DNA of 64,000 nt from Arsenicicoccus piscis (GCF_022568835.1 NZ_JAKZHV010000004.1:248001-312000), one strand, 5' to 3'. Positions 26,435 through 40,111 are shown, numbered from the stretch's first letter. Numbers and translations are program-made. Notes: generated from the sequence alone by a model not told the origin.

Positions 26435-27214
26435 TCAGTGCGCCGTCCAGCCTCCGTCCATGAGGTAGGACGAACCGGTGACCGAGGCGGCGGCTGGGGA
26501 CACGAGGAAGGCCACCAGCTCGGCCACCTCGCTCGGCTCGACGAGCCGCTTCACGGCCGCCGGCGCGAGCATGATCGTCGACACGACCTCCTCCTCGGCG
26601 ATGCCGTGCGTGCGCGCCTGGTCGGCGATCTGCTTCTCCACCAACGGAGTTCGCACGTAGCCCGGGTTGACGCAGTTGCTCGTCACCCCGTGCTCGGCAC
26701 CCTCCAGGGCGATGACCTTGGAGAGCCCCTCGAGGCCGTGCTTGGCCGTGACGTAGGCGGACTTGAAGGCGCTGGCGCGCAGCCCGTGGACGCTGGAGAT
26801 GTTCACGACCCGGCCCTCGCCGCGCTCGTACATGTGCGGCAGCACGTGCCGGACGAGCCGGAACGGCGAGCGCAGCATCAGGTCGAGGATGAGGTCGAAC
26901 CGGTCGAGCGGGAAGTCCACGATCGGGCTGACGTGCTGGATCCCGGCGTTGTTGACCAGCACGTCCACGTCGTGCGGCAGGTCGACGATCGCGGCGAGGT
27001 CGGCGAGGTCGGCCACGCGCGGCGTCACCTGCCCCGGCGCGCCCGACGTCTGGCCGACCAGGGCGGCGAGCCCGTCCTCGTCCCGATCGACGGCGGTCAC
27101 GCGCAGCCCGTCGGCCGCGAGCCGGTGCACGGTGGCGGCGCCGATCCCGCTCGCGGCGCCGGTGACGAGAGCATGACGCGGCGGTGCGCCCGGGGAGGGT
27201 TCAGTCTGTGGCAT
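26435..27214 (-). CDS. bdhA: 3-hydroxybutyrate dehydrogenase (SDR family)
   Basis: A 259-residue short-chain dehydrogenase that oxidises D-3-hydroxybutyrate to acetoacetate with NAD+. The cofactor motif is VTGAASGIGAATV, then NNAGIQHVSPI and catalytic VNISSVHG/SAYVTAKHG (Ser, Tyr, Lys). The sequence GIQHVSPIVDFPLDRF and CVNPGYVRTPLVEKQI are close to known BdhA proteins. The start ATG 27214 is 7 nt after a TAGAGT box (27222-27227 on this strand), so probably leaderless. It is divergent from the GAF/PucR regulator with a 62-bp shared promoter region. Confidence 0.9.
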   Translation of the reverse strand: MPQTEPSPGAPPRHALVTGAASGIGAATVHRLAADGLRVTAVDRDEDGLAALVGQTSGAPGQVTPRVADLADLAAIVDLPHDVDVLVNNAGIQHVSPIVDFPLDRFDLILDLMLRSPFRLVRHVLPHMYERGEGRVVNISSVHGLRASAFKSAYVTAKHGLEGLSKVIALEGAEHGVTSNCVNPGYVRTPLVEKQIADQARTHGIAEEEVVSTIMLAPAAVKRLVEPSEVAELVAFLVSPAAASVTGSSYLMDGGWTAH

Positions 27215-27276
27215 GACCGTGACTCTAGGTGCCCGTAGACCGTGCGCCTATGTGTCCCGAAGCTACGATTGTGCGC

Positions 27277-29313
27277 GTGACCAGTGACGCCACCACACAG
27301 CCGCGCCACCCGCGTGCTGAGCACGACCTGCTGCGCCTGCTGGCCGAGGACCGCCCGGCCCGCGAGCTGTCCGCCGTGGACGCGCCGACGGAGCTGGTGG
27401 ACCTGGCCCTGACGGTCCGGACGCGGATCGACGCCCTGCGGCGCAGGGAGCAGGCGCTGGTCGCCCTCGCGGACTCGGCGCGCGACCTGGCCACCTCCGA
27501 CACCCAGGCGCAGACGCTGCACGCCATCGTGCGCCGGGCCCGCGCCCTGCTGCGCACCGACGTGGCCTACATCCTGCTCTACGACCGGGAGCGCGGTGAC
27601 ACCTACATGGAGGCGACCGACGGCTCGGTGTCCGCGGCCTTCCAGTCGCTGCGGGTCCGGCTGGGTGACGGGCTCGGCGGGCTCGTGGCGAAGACCCGCA
27701 AGCCCTACTGGACGGCGGACTACCCCCACGACGACCGGTTCACGCACACGCGCGCCATCGACGACGCCGTCGGTGAGGAGGGCATCGTGGCGATCTGTGG
27801 CACGCCGCTGCTGGTCGACGAAGAGTTCGTCGGGGTGCTCTTCGCCTCGAACCGCAGCCCGCGACCGTTCGACCGCGACGAGGTGGTGCTGCTCGGCTCG
27901 TTCGCCGCGCTGGCCGCCGCCGCCCTGGTCAAGACCCGGTCGGTGACCGACAGCGCGGCCGCCCTGGCGGCGCTGTCCGAGGCGCACGAGACGGTGCGGC
28001 GGCACACGGAGGGGGTCGAGCGCGCGGCGGCCGCGCACGACCGCTTCACCGAGCTGGTCCTGCGCGGGGGCGGGGTGGACGACATCACCGACGCGCTCGT
28101 GCAGTCGCTCGGCGGCTGGGCCGTCCTCGTCGACGTCGGCGGCCAGACCCGGAGCGCGGCCGGCGACCCGGCTCCCACCGAGAGCGTCGTCGAGCCCGAC
28201 GCGGTCCTCGAGGCTGCGCGGGCCGCCACCAGGGCGACGCCGCACGGGCGCACCTGGGTGGCGCCGGTCGCAGCCGCCTCGGAGCTGCTGGGCGCGCTCG
28301 TGGTCGGTGGGCCGCGACCCCTCGACGACGCAGACCGGCGGACCGTAGAGCGTGCCGCGGTCGTCACGGCCCTGGTGCTGACCTTCGAGCGGTACGCCGC
28401 GGACGGGCGGCGTCGCCTGCGCGGCGGCCTGGTCACCGACCTCGTGCAGGGCCGGGGCCGAGCGACCGGGCGCCGGCAGGGAGCGCTCGCCGAGGGGATC
28501 GATCTACGAGAGCCGTTCTGCCTGGCCGTCATTCGTCCCGTAGACCCTGCTGATGGCCAGGGTCTGGCCCGTTCCGTGGACGGCGCGGTCGGGGACCGCG
28601 GGCTCGTCGGCCGCATCGACGACGACGTGGTGGTGCTCCTGCCCGCGGAGGACGCGGCCAAGGCTGCCGAGCGCCTGGCGCGCCTCGTGCGCGGCGTGCG
28701 GCCGGTCACGATCGGGACCGCCGGGCCGGGACGCGGGGTGGAGGCGCCCGGCACGCTCTACGCCTCGGCCCGTCGCACCGCGATCGCGCTCGAGGCCCTC
28801 GGGCGAGCGGGGGAGCACGGGGCCGCCGAGGGGCTCGGCTTCGCCGGGCTGGTCGTGGCGGACCAGCCCGACGTGGGGGCCTTCGTCGACGGCATGCTCG
28901 GTCCGGTGCTGCGCTACGACGCCGAGCACGGCACCGACCTGGTCGGGACGCTCGACGCCTACTTCGCCGCCGGCGCGAGCCCGCGCGAGGCGTCGCGACG
29001 CCTGCACGTCCACCCCAACACCGTCGGCCAGCGGCTCGCGCGGGTCGCCACGCTGCTGGGAGCCGGGTGGACCCGACCCGAGGTCGCGCTCGAGGTGCAG
29101 CTCGCGCTACGGATGCGTCGCCTGCTCCCGGCCGCCCCGTCCACCCCGCGAAGCACCGGAGCAACCGGCGCTCGGACCACCCCCGCCAGCACCCCCCACG
29201 ACCACCCCCGCCAGGCCCCCCACAACCGCTGCCACGACCCGTTGGCACTCGACTTGACCGAGTGCCAGGCCGCTCCTAGATTGGCTTTAGCACTCTCGGC
29301 CTTGAAGTGCTAA
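27277..29313 (+). CDS. GAF domain / PucR-type helix-turn-helix transcriptional regulator
   Basis: A 678-residue regulator. The GAF domain spans about 65-230 (AYILLYDRERGDTYMEATDG ... FASNRSPRPFDRDEVVLL). The C-terminal PucR-type HTH is at about 555-605 (LDAYFAAGASPREASRRLHVHPNTVGQRLARV). It probably controls the divergent bdhA-MHS genes. GTG 27277 is 7 nt after TACGAT (27264-27269); an in-frame GTG at 27271 is the alternative. Oddly, the last ~60 residues are Pro/Thr/His-rich and read straight through both CIRCE operators and the groESL promoter, stopping at a TAA inside the second CIRCE. The native stop may have been lost, or the tail is real. Confidence 0.88.
   Translation: MTSDATTQPRHPRAEHDLLRLLAEDRPARELSAVDAPTELVDLALTVRTRIDALRRREQALVALADSARDLATSDTQAQTLHAIVRRARALLRTDVAYILLYDRERGDTYMEATDGSVSAAFQSLRVRLGDGLGGLVAKTRKPYWTADYPHDDRFTHTRAIDDAVGEEGIVAICGTPLLVDEEFVGVLFASNRSPRPFDRDEVVLLGSFAALAAAALVKTRSVTDSAAALAALSEAHETVRRHTEGVERAAAAHDRFTELVLRGGGVDDITDALVQSLGGWAVLVDVGGQTRSAAGDPAPTESVVEPDAVLEAARAATRATPHGRTWVAPVAAASELLGALVVGGPRPLDDADRRTVERAAVVTALVLTFERYAADGRRRLRGGLVTDLVQGRGRATGRRQGALAEGIDLREPFCLAVIRPVDPADGQGLARSVDGAVGDRGLVGRIDDDVVVLLPAEDAAKAAERLARLVRGVRPVTIGTAGPGRGVEAPGTLYASARRTAIALEALGRAGEHGAAEGLGFAGLVVADQPDVGAFVDGMLGPVLRYDAEHGTDLVGTLDAYFAAGASPREASRRLHVHPNTVGQRLARVATLLGAGWTRPEVALEVQLALRMRRLLPAAPSTPRSTGATGARTTPASTPHDHPRQAPHNRCHDPLALDLTECQAAPRLALALSALKC
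29242..29268. promoter_or_regulatory. CIRCE operator 1 (HrcA site)
   Basis: TTGGCACTC, nine bases, then GAGTGCCAG: an inverted repeat matching the HrcA CIRCE pattern with the GGCACTC variant frequent in actinobacteria. It overlaps the -35 box TTGACC (29254-29259) of groESL. Confidence 0.85.
29254..29282 (+). promoter_or_regulatory. sigma-A type promoter of groESL
   Basis: TTGACC (29254-29259), 17-bp spacer, TAGATT (29277-29282). Spacing and boxes are near consensus. The -35 lies in CIRCE 1 and the transcription start should fall at the start of CIRCE 2, so HrcA binding would block it fully. The leader to groES would be about 140 nt. Confidence 0.75.
29287..29313. promoter_or_regulatory. CIRCE operator 2 (HrcA site)
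   Basis: TTAGCACTC, nine bases, AAGTGCTAA: one mismatch from the consensus TTAGCACTC-N9-GAGTGCTAA. It covers the predicted groESL transcription start and contains the stop codon of the upstream regulator frame. Confidence 0.88.
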
Positions 29314-29427
29314 CCGCGGCGGGGTCGCCCGCTCCGGACGCCCGCACGGGCACGACGGGCCGGGCAGTGGGACCCATCAGCTACTTTCCATTCCCCGTCA
29401 GCGGGGGAAACGAAGGGGAGATCAACC

Positions 29428-31340
<1,913 letters not shown>

Positions 31341-31369
31341 TCGACCCGTAAGCCGCTGCCAGCGGCACG

Positions 31370-31416
31370 GGAAGGCCCCCGATCTACCTGAGACTCAGGA
31401 AGATCGGGGGCCTTCC
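31370..31416 (+). terminator. strong hairpin terminator after groEL
   Basis: A perfect 16-bp stem (arms 31370-31385 and 31401-31416, GGAAGGCCCCCGATCT and its complement) encloses a second small hairpin CCTGA-GAC-TCAGG. No T-run follows, which is common for actinobacterial terminators. It lies 29 bp after the groEL stop, in the convergent gap with whiB3. Confidence 0.85.
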
Positions 31417-31481
31417 GCATCGTGATCCATGGGTGATCCGCGGGCTCGCTCCGGGATCAGTTCTCGGGCACTAATTGCACA

Positions 31482-31511
31482 TTGTGACCGATCATTGCGC
31501 AAAGTAATGAT
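31482..31511 (+). promoter_or_regulatory. orphan promoter-like sequence in the groEL/whiB3 gap
   Basis: TTGTGA (31482-31487), exactly 17 bp, TAATGA followed by T (31505-31511). The stretch is unusually AT-rich and contains the inverted repeat ATCATT/AATGAT around TTGCGCAA. A transcript from it would run antisense into whiB3. There is no ORF behind it. Confidence 0.35.
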
Positions 31512-31570
31512 TTGTCGCGATCATCCAGTGGCACGCGGCGCAACAATCCACCACACGCGGGGGCGACCGG

Positions 31571-31873
31571 TCAGCTGGCGACCTCGAGCGAGGAACCCTC
31601 GCGACCTGCGTAGGCCGCCTCGCGCTCGTCCTCGGTCATCCCGCCCCACACGCCGTAGGGCTCTCGCACCTTGAGTGCGTGCTCGCGACACTCGACCAGG
31701 ACGGGGCAGGCGATGCACACCGCCTTGGCTGCGCCGTCACGGTTGCGCCGCGCGGGGCCACGCTCGCCCTCCGGGTGGAAGAAGACGTCCGGGTTCTCCC
31801 GCCGACAGGAGCCCTCCAGCTGCCACTCCCACACCGAAGCCATGGGACCGGGGAGGCGGCTGATCTCTGCCAT
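31571..31873 (-). CDS. whiB3: WhiB family iron-sulfur transcription factor (WhiB3-like)
   Basis: A 100-residue WhiB protein with the four cluster cysteines at 23, 53, 56 and 62 (CIACPVLVEC) and the turn GVWGG at 74-78, which contacts sigma-A domain 4. It ends in a short acidic tail rather than an obvious basic DNA-binding tail. Location next to groEL with the same convergence as Rv3416/Rv3417c, and the sequence WEWQLEGSCR...FFHPEGERG, point to the WhiB3 group, which senses redox and NO in mycobacteria. ATG 31873 has AAGGAG upstream. The ~300-bp upstream gap contains GGTGAC/GTCACC (about 31919-31944) and otherwise nothing recognised. Confidence 0.92.
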   Translation of the reverse strand: MAEISRLPGPMASVWEWQLEGSCRRENPDVFFHPEGERGPARRNRDGAAKAVCIACPVLVECREHALKVREPYGVWGGMTEDEREAAYAGREGSSLEVAS

Positions 31874-32170
31874 TGAGCTCTCCTTGCATCAACGTCGATG
31901 CCTACGCCCGGCGACGAATGGTGACTGTTCGGGTCGAGGTCACCATGCGCGGCCGAAGCAAGCACGGAAGGCGGGATACGACCAGCCCTCAGGGGGTGTG
32001 AGAGCGGCCTATTAACCCGACTGACTGCAACCTACCTAGGGATTTGACGAGTCACAAGGCCCCGGCCGAATGCTTTTTTCACGCGATTGGCCCAGACGAT
32101 GACGGCGGGCCTCGGCCGGCGCCCGCGGCCCGGCGTGGCGCGCGCGTGCGACGGGCGTCACAATGGCTCG

Positions 32171-33238
32171 ATGACTACCGGCCGGACGAGGACGTCTGTC
32201 CCCGCGATGAGCGACAGCCTGACCGTCGCCGCCGTCGCCCAAGTGGTGGGGGTGGCTCCGTCGACCCTGCGGACCTGGGCTCGGCGCTACGGGTTGGAGC
32301 CGTCGGGGCACCGCTCGGGTCTGCACCGGCGCTACGCCGAGAGCGATGTGGCCCGACTGCAGTTCATGCGGATGCTCACCCAGACCGGCCTGTCGTCCAA
32401 GCAGGCGGCGGCCCGTGCCCTGGACGCGACCGAGGAGCAGCTCGTGAGCGCGACCCTCGCGCACCCGCTGCACGACGCGTCCTCGTCGACCGCCGGCGGG
32501 TCGGCGCGCCCTCTCGCCGCGGGTGCCGAGGACCCGGCCCTGACGGTAATCCCGCTCCGTCCAGGGGTAGACCGGGTGCCCCTCGCTGGTGCGCCGGGCC
32601 TGCCCCGTCCCACCTACCCCCCGCGGCCGCGGCCCGGTGGGGAGGTGAGTGCGGCGGTCGGCACGCTGGTGCGCACCATCGGCAACGGCGACGCCCAGGG
32701 CTCCACGGCCCTGCTGCGTCTGGCCGTGCGCGACATCGGCGCCGCCCGGACCTGGGACGAGCACGTGCTGGCGGCGCGCACCGTCCTCTGGGGCCTCCCG
32801 GACAGCCAGCGGCCACGCGCGCTCGGGCTGCTCGACCACGCCGTCGGGGCCGCGGTGGGAGAGCTGCGCAACCGCCGGGCCCCGCGCAACCCGGTGCCGG
32901 TCCATCTCGCGTGCCTGCCCGGCCACCTGGACCACGCTGCGCTGCGCCTGCTCGAGGCGGCCCTGTGCGAGCGCAGCATCGAGTCGCGCAGCCTGCCCAC
33001 CGAGGCGACCGTAGCCGCCGCGGTGGGGACCTTCTCGGCGCTGGGCTCCGGCGTGCTCGCCGTGTTCGTCGCCGAAGGTCCGCTCCCGAGCCAGCTCGCC
33101 CCGCGCGTCCGCCAGGCGGTCATGGGGGTCGACCAGGTCTACTGGGGGGAGGGGTGGGTGCACTGGCCCGGGCAGGAGGCCACGCTCACGGACGTGGTCC
33201 GCGCGGTCGAGTCCCGAGCCGTCCCGGGAGAGGGGTAG
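32171..33238 (+). CDS. MerR-type regulator with degenerate B12-binding-like C-terminal fold
   Basis: A 355-residue protein. A MerR winged-helix at about 15-80 (LTVAAVAQVVGVAPSTLRTWARRYGLEPS...LHRRYAESDVARLQFM) is followed by a Pro-rich linker and, from about 160, a helical region and a segment (VHLACLPGHLDHAALRLLEAALCERSIESRSL) resembling the Rossmann core of CarH/LitR cobalamin sensors. The DxHxxG cobalamin motif is not evident, so it may not bind B12. ATG 32171 is taken as start; ATG 32207 (MSDSLTVAA) is in frame and also plausible. It lies alone between whiB3 and the response regulator. Confidence 0.78.
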   Translation: MTTGRTRTSVPAMSDSLTVAAVAQVVGVAPSTLRTWARRYGLEPSGHRSGLHRRYAESDVARLQFMRMLTQTGLSSKQAAARALDATEEQLVSATLAHPLHDASSSTAGGSARPLAAGAEDPALTVIPLRPGVDRVPLAGAPGLPRPTYPPRPRPGGEVSAAVGTLVRTIGNGDAQGSTALLRLAVRDIGAARTWDEHVLAARTVLWGLPDSQRPRALGLLDHAVGAAVGELRNRRAPRNPVPVHLACLPGHLDHAALRLLEAALCERSIESRSLPTEATVAAAVGTFSALGSGVLAVFVAEGPLPSQLAPRVRQAVMGVDQVYWGEGWVHWPGQEATLTDVVRAVESRAVPGEG

Positions 33239-33417
33239 CCGCTCGCCGGTCACCCGGTTGTGACGATTCGTGCCGATCTGTCATCTATCGTGACGACTCA
33301 GCGTAGTCTGGGAGGTCAGCCGCGACGATGGGGGATCGGGACGTCTGCCAGGAGGTTTGTCATCCACCTGGGGAAACTTGGAGCAATGAGTGACGTCGTT
33401 TGACTACTCCGCGTAAT

Positions 33418-33432
33418 ATTGCGGTACGCAAT
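33418..33432. promoter_or_regulatory. 15-bp palindrome upstream of the response regulator
   Basis: ATTGCG-GTA-CGCAAT, a perfect inverted repeat 32 bp before the response-regulator start and 12 bp after a TTGACT -35-like box (33400-33405). A candidate autoregulatory site. The rest of the 225-bp gap contains GTCA/TGAC repeats near 33280 but no gene. Confidence 0.45.
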
Positions 33433-33463
33433 GTAGGTGATGGAGAGCGACTGGAGGGCCTTG

Positions 33464-34066
33464 ATGACCACGGTGATGGTCTGCGACGACGCGCCGCTCA
33501 CCCGCGAGGTGATGATGCGGCGCATCGGCACCCTCCCGGGGGTGACCCGGGTCACCGGCGCCGCCTCCGGCGAGGAGCTCTTGGCCAAGTTCGCGGCCGA
33601 GACGCCTGCGCTCACGCTGACCGACCTGCGGATGCCCGGCATCGGAGGCCTGGAGGCCGTCCGTCGGCTGCTGGCGCTGCGTCCGAACGCCCAGGTCATG
33701 ATGATGACGCTGGCCGAGGACGTGGACGGGATCGCCCGCGCGCTCACCTACGGCGCCAAGGGCTACGTGATGAAGGACTCCACCCGCGAGGAGCTGGCCG
33801 TGGCCCTCGCTCCGTTCATCGGCGAGGCGATGCCGCGCGGCGCCATCGGTCTGCACCACGGCGGGGTCGTCGCCAACCTCACGACCCGTGAGCTGGAGGT
33901 GCTGCGCGGGATGAGCCAGGGCAAGAGCAACGCCGAGATCGGCGCTGAGCTCTACCTCACCGAGGACACGATCAAGACCCACGCGCGGCGGCTGTTCCGC
34001 AAGCTCGACGCCTCCGACCGCGCGCACGCCGTGGCCCTCGCCTACCGCTCCGGCCTGATCAGCTAG
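33464..34066 (+). CDS. NarL/LuxR-type response regulator
   Basis: A 200-residue two-domain regulator. The receiver domain (1-120) has acidic Asp8/Asp9 and phospho-acceptor Asp54 in LTDLRMPG; Lys in GYVMKDS is present. The GerE/LuxR HTH is at about 138-195 ([45 protein letters not shown]). No histidine kinase is adjacent, so it is an orphan. ATG 33464 has GGAGGG 5 nt upstream; the frame extends upstream to 33437 but without homology. Confidence 0.92.
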   Translation: MTTVMVCDDAPLTREVMMRRIGTLPGVTRVTGAASGEELLAKFAAETPALTLTDLRMPGIGGLEAVRRLLALRPNAQVMMMTLAEDVDGIARALTYGAKGYVMKDSTREELAVALAPFIGEAMPRGAIGLHHGGVVANLTTRELEVLRGMSQGKSNAEIGAELYLTEDTIKTHARRLFRKLDASDRAHAVALAYRSGLIS

Positions 34067-34232
34067 CTCACGCTGCGTCGCATCCGGGGCCCGATCGTCG
34101 ACGCGCGCGGGGGATCTGTGCGCGGGACTTGCCGGCCGCTCAGACCCGCGCGCTACCGTGGGGGCAGACCAGCTCGAGGTGGACCGGTGCGCCCCGGACC
34201 CTCGAACCATCGCCGGCCGGGGGTGCTACGAC

Positions 34233-34862
34233 GTGACCGAACCATCATCGGTAACGAACCATGCCTCGGCGCCGATGTCACCCAGTGATAGTGGTCTGAC
34301 CACTGGGGTGGTGGCCCGCGCCGCGCGCTCGGACGCGCAAGCGGTGCACCAGCTGATGACGGACATCCGCCCCTTGGCCTATCGCTACTGCCGTGCCCGA
34401 CTCGGTGGTCTCCCCGCGGGGATCCACGCCTCCGACGATGCTGCCCAGGAGGTGTGTCTCGCCGTGCTCCAAGCCCTGCCCCGCTACGTCGACCGAGGCG
34501 CGCCCTTCGAGGCCTTCGTCTACGCCATCGCCGCGCGCAAGGTGGCGGACGTGCAGCGCTCGGCCCTGCGCGGACCGGTCGCGACCGACGAGGTCCCCGA
34601 CGCCGTGGACGGTCACGACCCGCTCGCGTCCGTGCTCGCGGACGAGCGCACCACCGCCACCTGGCGGTTGCTGGAGTCCCTGCCCGAGCAGCAGCGTGAG
34701 GTCCTCGCCCTGCGCGTCGGCGTCGGGATGAGCGCCGACGAGGCAGCCGGGGTGCTCGGCATGACCGCCGGTGCCGTGCGGGTCGCCCAGCACCGCGCGC
34801 TCGCCCGGCTGCGCGCCGCCGTCGACGCCGGTGACCTCACCCACCCGGGGGGTGCGTCGTGA
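34233..34862 (+). CDS. RNA polymerase sigma factor ShbA/SigD-like (ECF type)
   Basis: A 209-residue ECF sigma factor. Region 2 is at about 35-110 ([21 protein letters not shown]...[18 protein letters not shown]...[20 protein letters not shown]) and region 4 at about 145-195 ([48 protein letters not shown]). Its place between groEL/whiB3 and guaB, followed by a large anti-sigma factor, is that of ShbA in Streptomyces and SigD in mycobacteria. The start is unsure: GTG 34233 or ATG 34275. The stop overlaps rsdA (GTGA). Confidence 0.88.
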   Translation: MTEPSSVTNHASAPMSPSDSGLTTGVVARAARSDAQAVHQLMTDIRPLAYRYCRARLGGLPAGIHASDDAAQEVCLAVLQALPRYVDRGAPFEAFVYAIAARKVADVQRSALRGPVATDEVPDAVDGHDPLASVLADERTTATWRLLESLPEQQREVLALRVGVGMSADEAAGVLGMTAGAVRVAQHRALARLRAAVDAGDLTHPGGAS

Positions 34863-36484
34863 CGCCTCCCCTCGACATCTCCTCCCTCGACCGGCTGCGC
34901 GACGACGAGCTCCTGCTCGACGATCTCGCGGCCCGGCGTCCCATCGACGACCCCGACCCGCTCGCCCAGCTGCTCGGTGCCTGGACCGACGACCTCGACG
35001 TAGGCCTCGAGCCCAGCCCCGAGGTGGGGGTGGGTGCCGGTTCGTCGCGTGTCGGTCCGTCGCGTGTCGGCTCGGGTGCCGGCGCGCGCGCTGTCGGTGC
35101 CCGGCGGCCCGGCGCCCTGCGCAGCGGCACTATCGTGCAGGTCTCGCGGGTGGGCGTCGCCGTCGGTCTCGCCGCCAGCCTGGTCGGTGGCGCCACCGTC
35201 GCCGCGGCCGCGAGCGGGCGCTTCTCGGAGTTCATGCGCGGCAGCTCGCTCGCGGCCGGCCCCGGCGCGCTCGACCTGACGCGTCCCCGCACCACCGGCG
35301 CGGCCACGCCGGACGACCCCACCGTCGCGGCCACGCTCGTCGCCGCCCAGCAGGCCGTAGACCGTGGCGACCTCGCCGCTGCCAGCGAGCTCCTGCGGGA
35401 GGCTGCCGCCGCGCTCGCCGAGCGGCCGGGGGCCGACCCTGCCGTGTCGGAGCGTCTGCACGACCTCTCGGGGTCGGTGGCCACCGGCCCCCGCTCAGGC
35501 GCGGACCTCGGTGAGCTCGCCCGCGGCGCGGGTGTGGACGGCGCTGGTGTGGACCAGGGGTCGCGCGCACGGTGGCGTGGTGGCAGCACCTCAGGTGCCG
35601 GTGCCGGCTCGATCGGTGGAGTCGGCTCCGCCGGTCGCGTGGGTGGCACCGGTGCCTCCAGTGGCACCGGAGGTACCAGTGGCGCCTCGGGTACGGCCTC
35701 CAAGAGCGCCGCCACCTCGACCAAGACCGTCCCGGGGTCGAGCGCCTCCAGCGGCGCCGCTGGTACTGCCGCCGGTGCTGGTGCGAGCGCCTCGCGCCCT
35801 GGTCAGCCCGGCACCGGTGCTGCCGGCTCGGGCGCGCTCGCGCCGGGCGGTGCGCCTACGGGGTTCGCGTCGACCGGCGGGGGTGTGCGCTTCGGTGCGA
35901 CCAGCCCCAACCCGACCCAGCCGCGCCCCACCGACCAGGCCGTCACGCTGCCCACGGACAGCAGTGCGCGCTTCATGGTGGGGCCGCCCGGGACCGACCA
36001 GCTCGTGCTGCAGCCGGCACCAGCCACCGTCTTCGGGGCGCCCGGCACCGCCGACAGCGGCCCGCTCGTCACGCCGCCGGCGCCCGCGCAGTCGCCGAGC
36101 GAGGCCGCCTCGGCGCACCGGTCGGTCGACGCGTCGCCCCGCCCGCAGACGCCCGCCCCGCGGACTCTCTCCACGCAGGCCCCCAGCCGCTCCACCGCTC
36201 CGGCGGCTGCGCCGCCAACCGCCGCCGCCAAGGCCGCTACCAGCAGCACGGCGGCCGCCACCAAGGCGACCAGCGTCACCGCCGCCAAGACCACGGCCAC
36301 CAAGACCACCGCCGCCAAGACCACCGCCAAGACCACCACCGCGGCCTCGACCGCCACCGCGGTCAAGGCCGGCCGGGCGAGCACCAACCCCACGACGAAG
36401 GCCACGTCCAGCATCAAGGCCACGACCAAGGCCACCACCAGCACGAACGCCGCACCGGCAGCGTCGACCACCGCCTCCCGGTAG
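34859..36484 (+). CDS. rsdA: anti-sigma-D factor RsdA-like membrane protein with long low-complexity tail
   Basis: A 541-residue protein. The N-terminus [22 protein letters not shown] (about 5-25) resembles the sigma-binding motif of RsdA. A membrane segment lies at about 98-122 ([22 protein letters not shown]). The outer half is Gly/Ser/Thr/Ala/Pro-rich, and the last ~80 residues are a Lys/Thr/Ala repeat like a histone-H1 tail (about 36230-36480). RsdA of M. tuberculosis is membrane-anchored and degraded by ClpXP. GTG 34859 overlaps the sigma-factor stop. The following 194 bp to guaB hold no gene that I can support. Confidence 0.85.
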   Translation: MTPPLDISSLDRLRDDELLLDDLAARRPIDDPDPLAQLLGAWTDDLDVGLEPSPEVGVGAGSSRVGPSRVGSGAGARAVGARRPGALRSGTIVQVSRVGVAVGLAASLVGGATVAAAASGRFSEFMRGSSLAAGPGALDLTRPRTTGAATPDDPTVAATLVAAQQAVDRGDLAAASELLREAAAALAERPGADPAVSERLHDLSGSVATGPRSGADLGELARGAGVDGAGVDQGSRARWRGGSTSGAGAGSIGGVGSAGRVGGTGASSGTGGTSGASGTASKSAATSTKTVPGSSASSGAAGTAAGAGASASRPGQPGTGAAGSGALAPGGAPTGFASTGGGVRFGATSPNPTQPRPTDQAVTLPTDSSARFMVGPPGTDQLVLQPAPATVFGAPGTADSGPLVTPPAPAQSPSEAASAHRSVDASPRPQTPAPRTLSTQAPSRSTAPAAAPPTAAAKAATSSTAAATKATSVTAAKTTATKTTAAKTTAKTTTAASTATAVKAGRASTNPTTKATSSIKATTKATTSTNAAPAASTTASR

Positions 36485-36669
36485 TCGCGCACCCGCCGAC
36501 ACCAGCGCCGGTCAGCCCTGATCCACGAGGTCGCAGCCTCCGCCACAGCACCCGTCGCAGCCCCCGTCACAGCCACCCCTCGCCGAGCCCGCAGCCCACC
36601 CCGAGAGGGCACCGGGCGAGCGCCCGAGGCGGTCACGGACCGTCAGGGAGGAGGTCTACGGGCCGGTAG

Positions 36670-39464
<2,795 letters not shown>

Positions 39465-39468
<4 letters not shown>

Positions 39469-40094
39469 GGGTGCCCCGGCCGGTCCAGCGGCGGCTCGTC
39501 GCGGTGCCCGAGCACGCCGGGGCGCGGGAACCCGTAGAGCTGGATCATGTACTGCTCGCTGTCCTCGCTCTCGTCGGGGTCGTCGGCGAACCCCGAGATC
39601 AGCTCCTCGACCTGCTCGACCAGCTGGCGCGCGCGATCCGGGCGCAGCCGGATCGTCCAGTCGCTCACCGTGCTGGCTGCCCGCCACGTGTGGGGGAGGT
39701 CGGCGTGCTCCTGCAGGGCGGCGTCGCGCTGCCAGGCATGCGTCGAGTGGACCGCCCGCAGGAAGCCGCTCTCGACGTCGGGCTCGAGCTCGGCGGGCTC
39801 GACCCAGGTGCTGGGCTGGGCGGCCCGCCAGTAGCGATCACGGCCCCCGCCCAGCTCGGGGGCATCCTCGACGAAGCCGTGCGCGTGCAGCTGACGCAGG
39901 TGGTAGCTCGTCGCGCCCGTGTTGAGCCCCAACGCACGGGCCAGCGTGGTGGCCGTCTGTGGGCCGTCGAGGCGCAGCAGGCCGAGCATCCGCAGCCGCA
40001 CCGGATGAGCCAGCGCCTTGAGCTGCTCGGGGCTCGTGCCGGCGCGCGGCGGTGGGTCGGGCTGGGCAACCTCGGGATCGCGGGGGATGGCCAC
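39465..40094 (-). CDS. ArsR-type winged-helix transcriptional regulator
   Basis: A 209-residue protein with an N-terminal winged helix (about 20-85; QLKALAHPVRLRMLGLLRLDGPQTATTLARALGLNTGATSYHLRQLHAHGFVE). The C-terminal half is a ligand or dimer domain of a type found with MFS exporters. No metal-binding Cys pair is visible. It probably represses itself and the coupled exporter. GTG 40094 is 6 nt after TAGGGT (40101-40106 on this strand), so leaderless, with an AT-rich palindromic site just upstream. Confidence 0.88.
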
Positions 40095-40111
40095 CGGCCC
40101 ACCCTAGAACG

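Noticed and set aside
27229-27276. Earlier GTG start of the GAF regulator at 27229
   Set aside because: It would place the TACGAT promoter box and the shared bdhA promoter inside the coding sequence. The GTG 7 nt after the box fits better.
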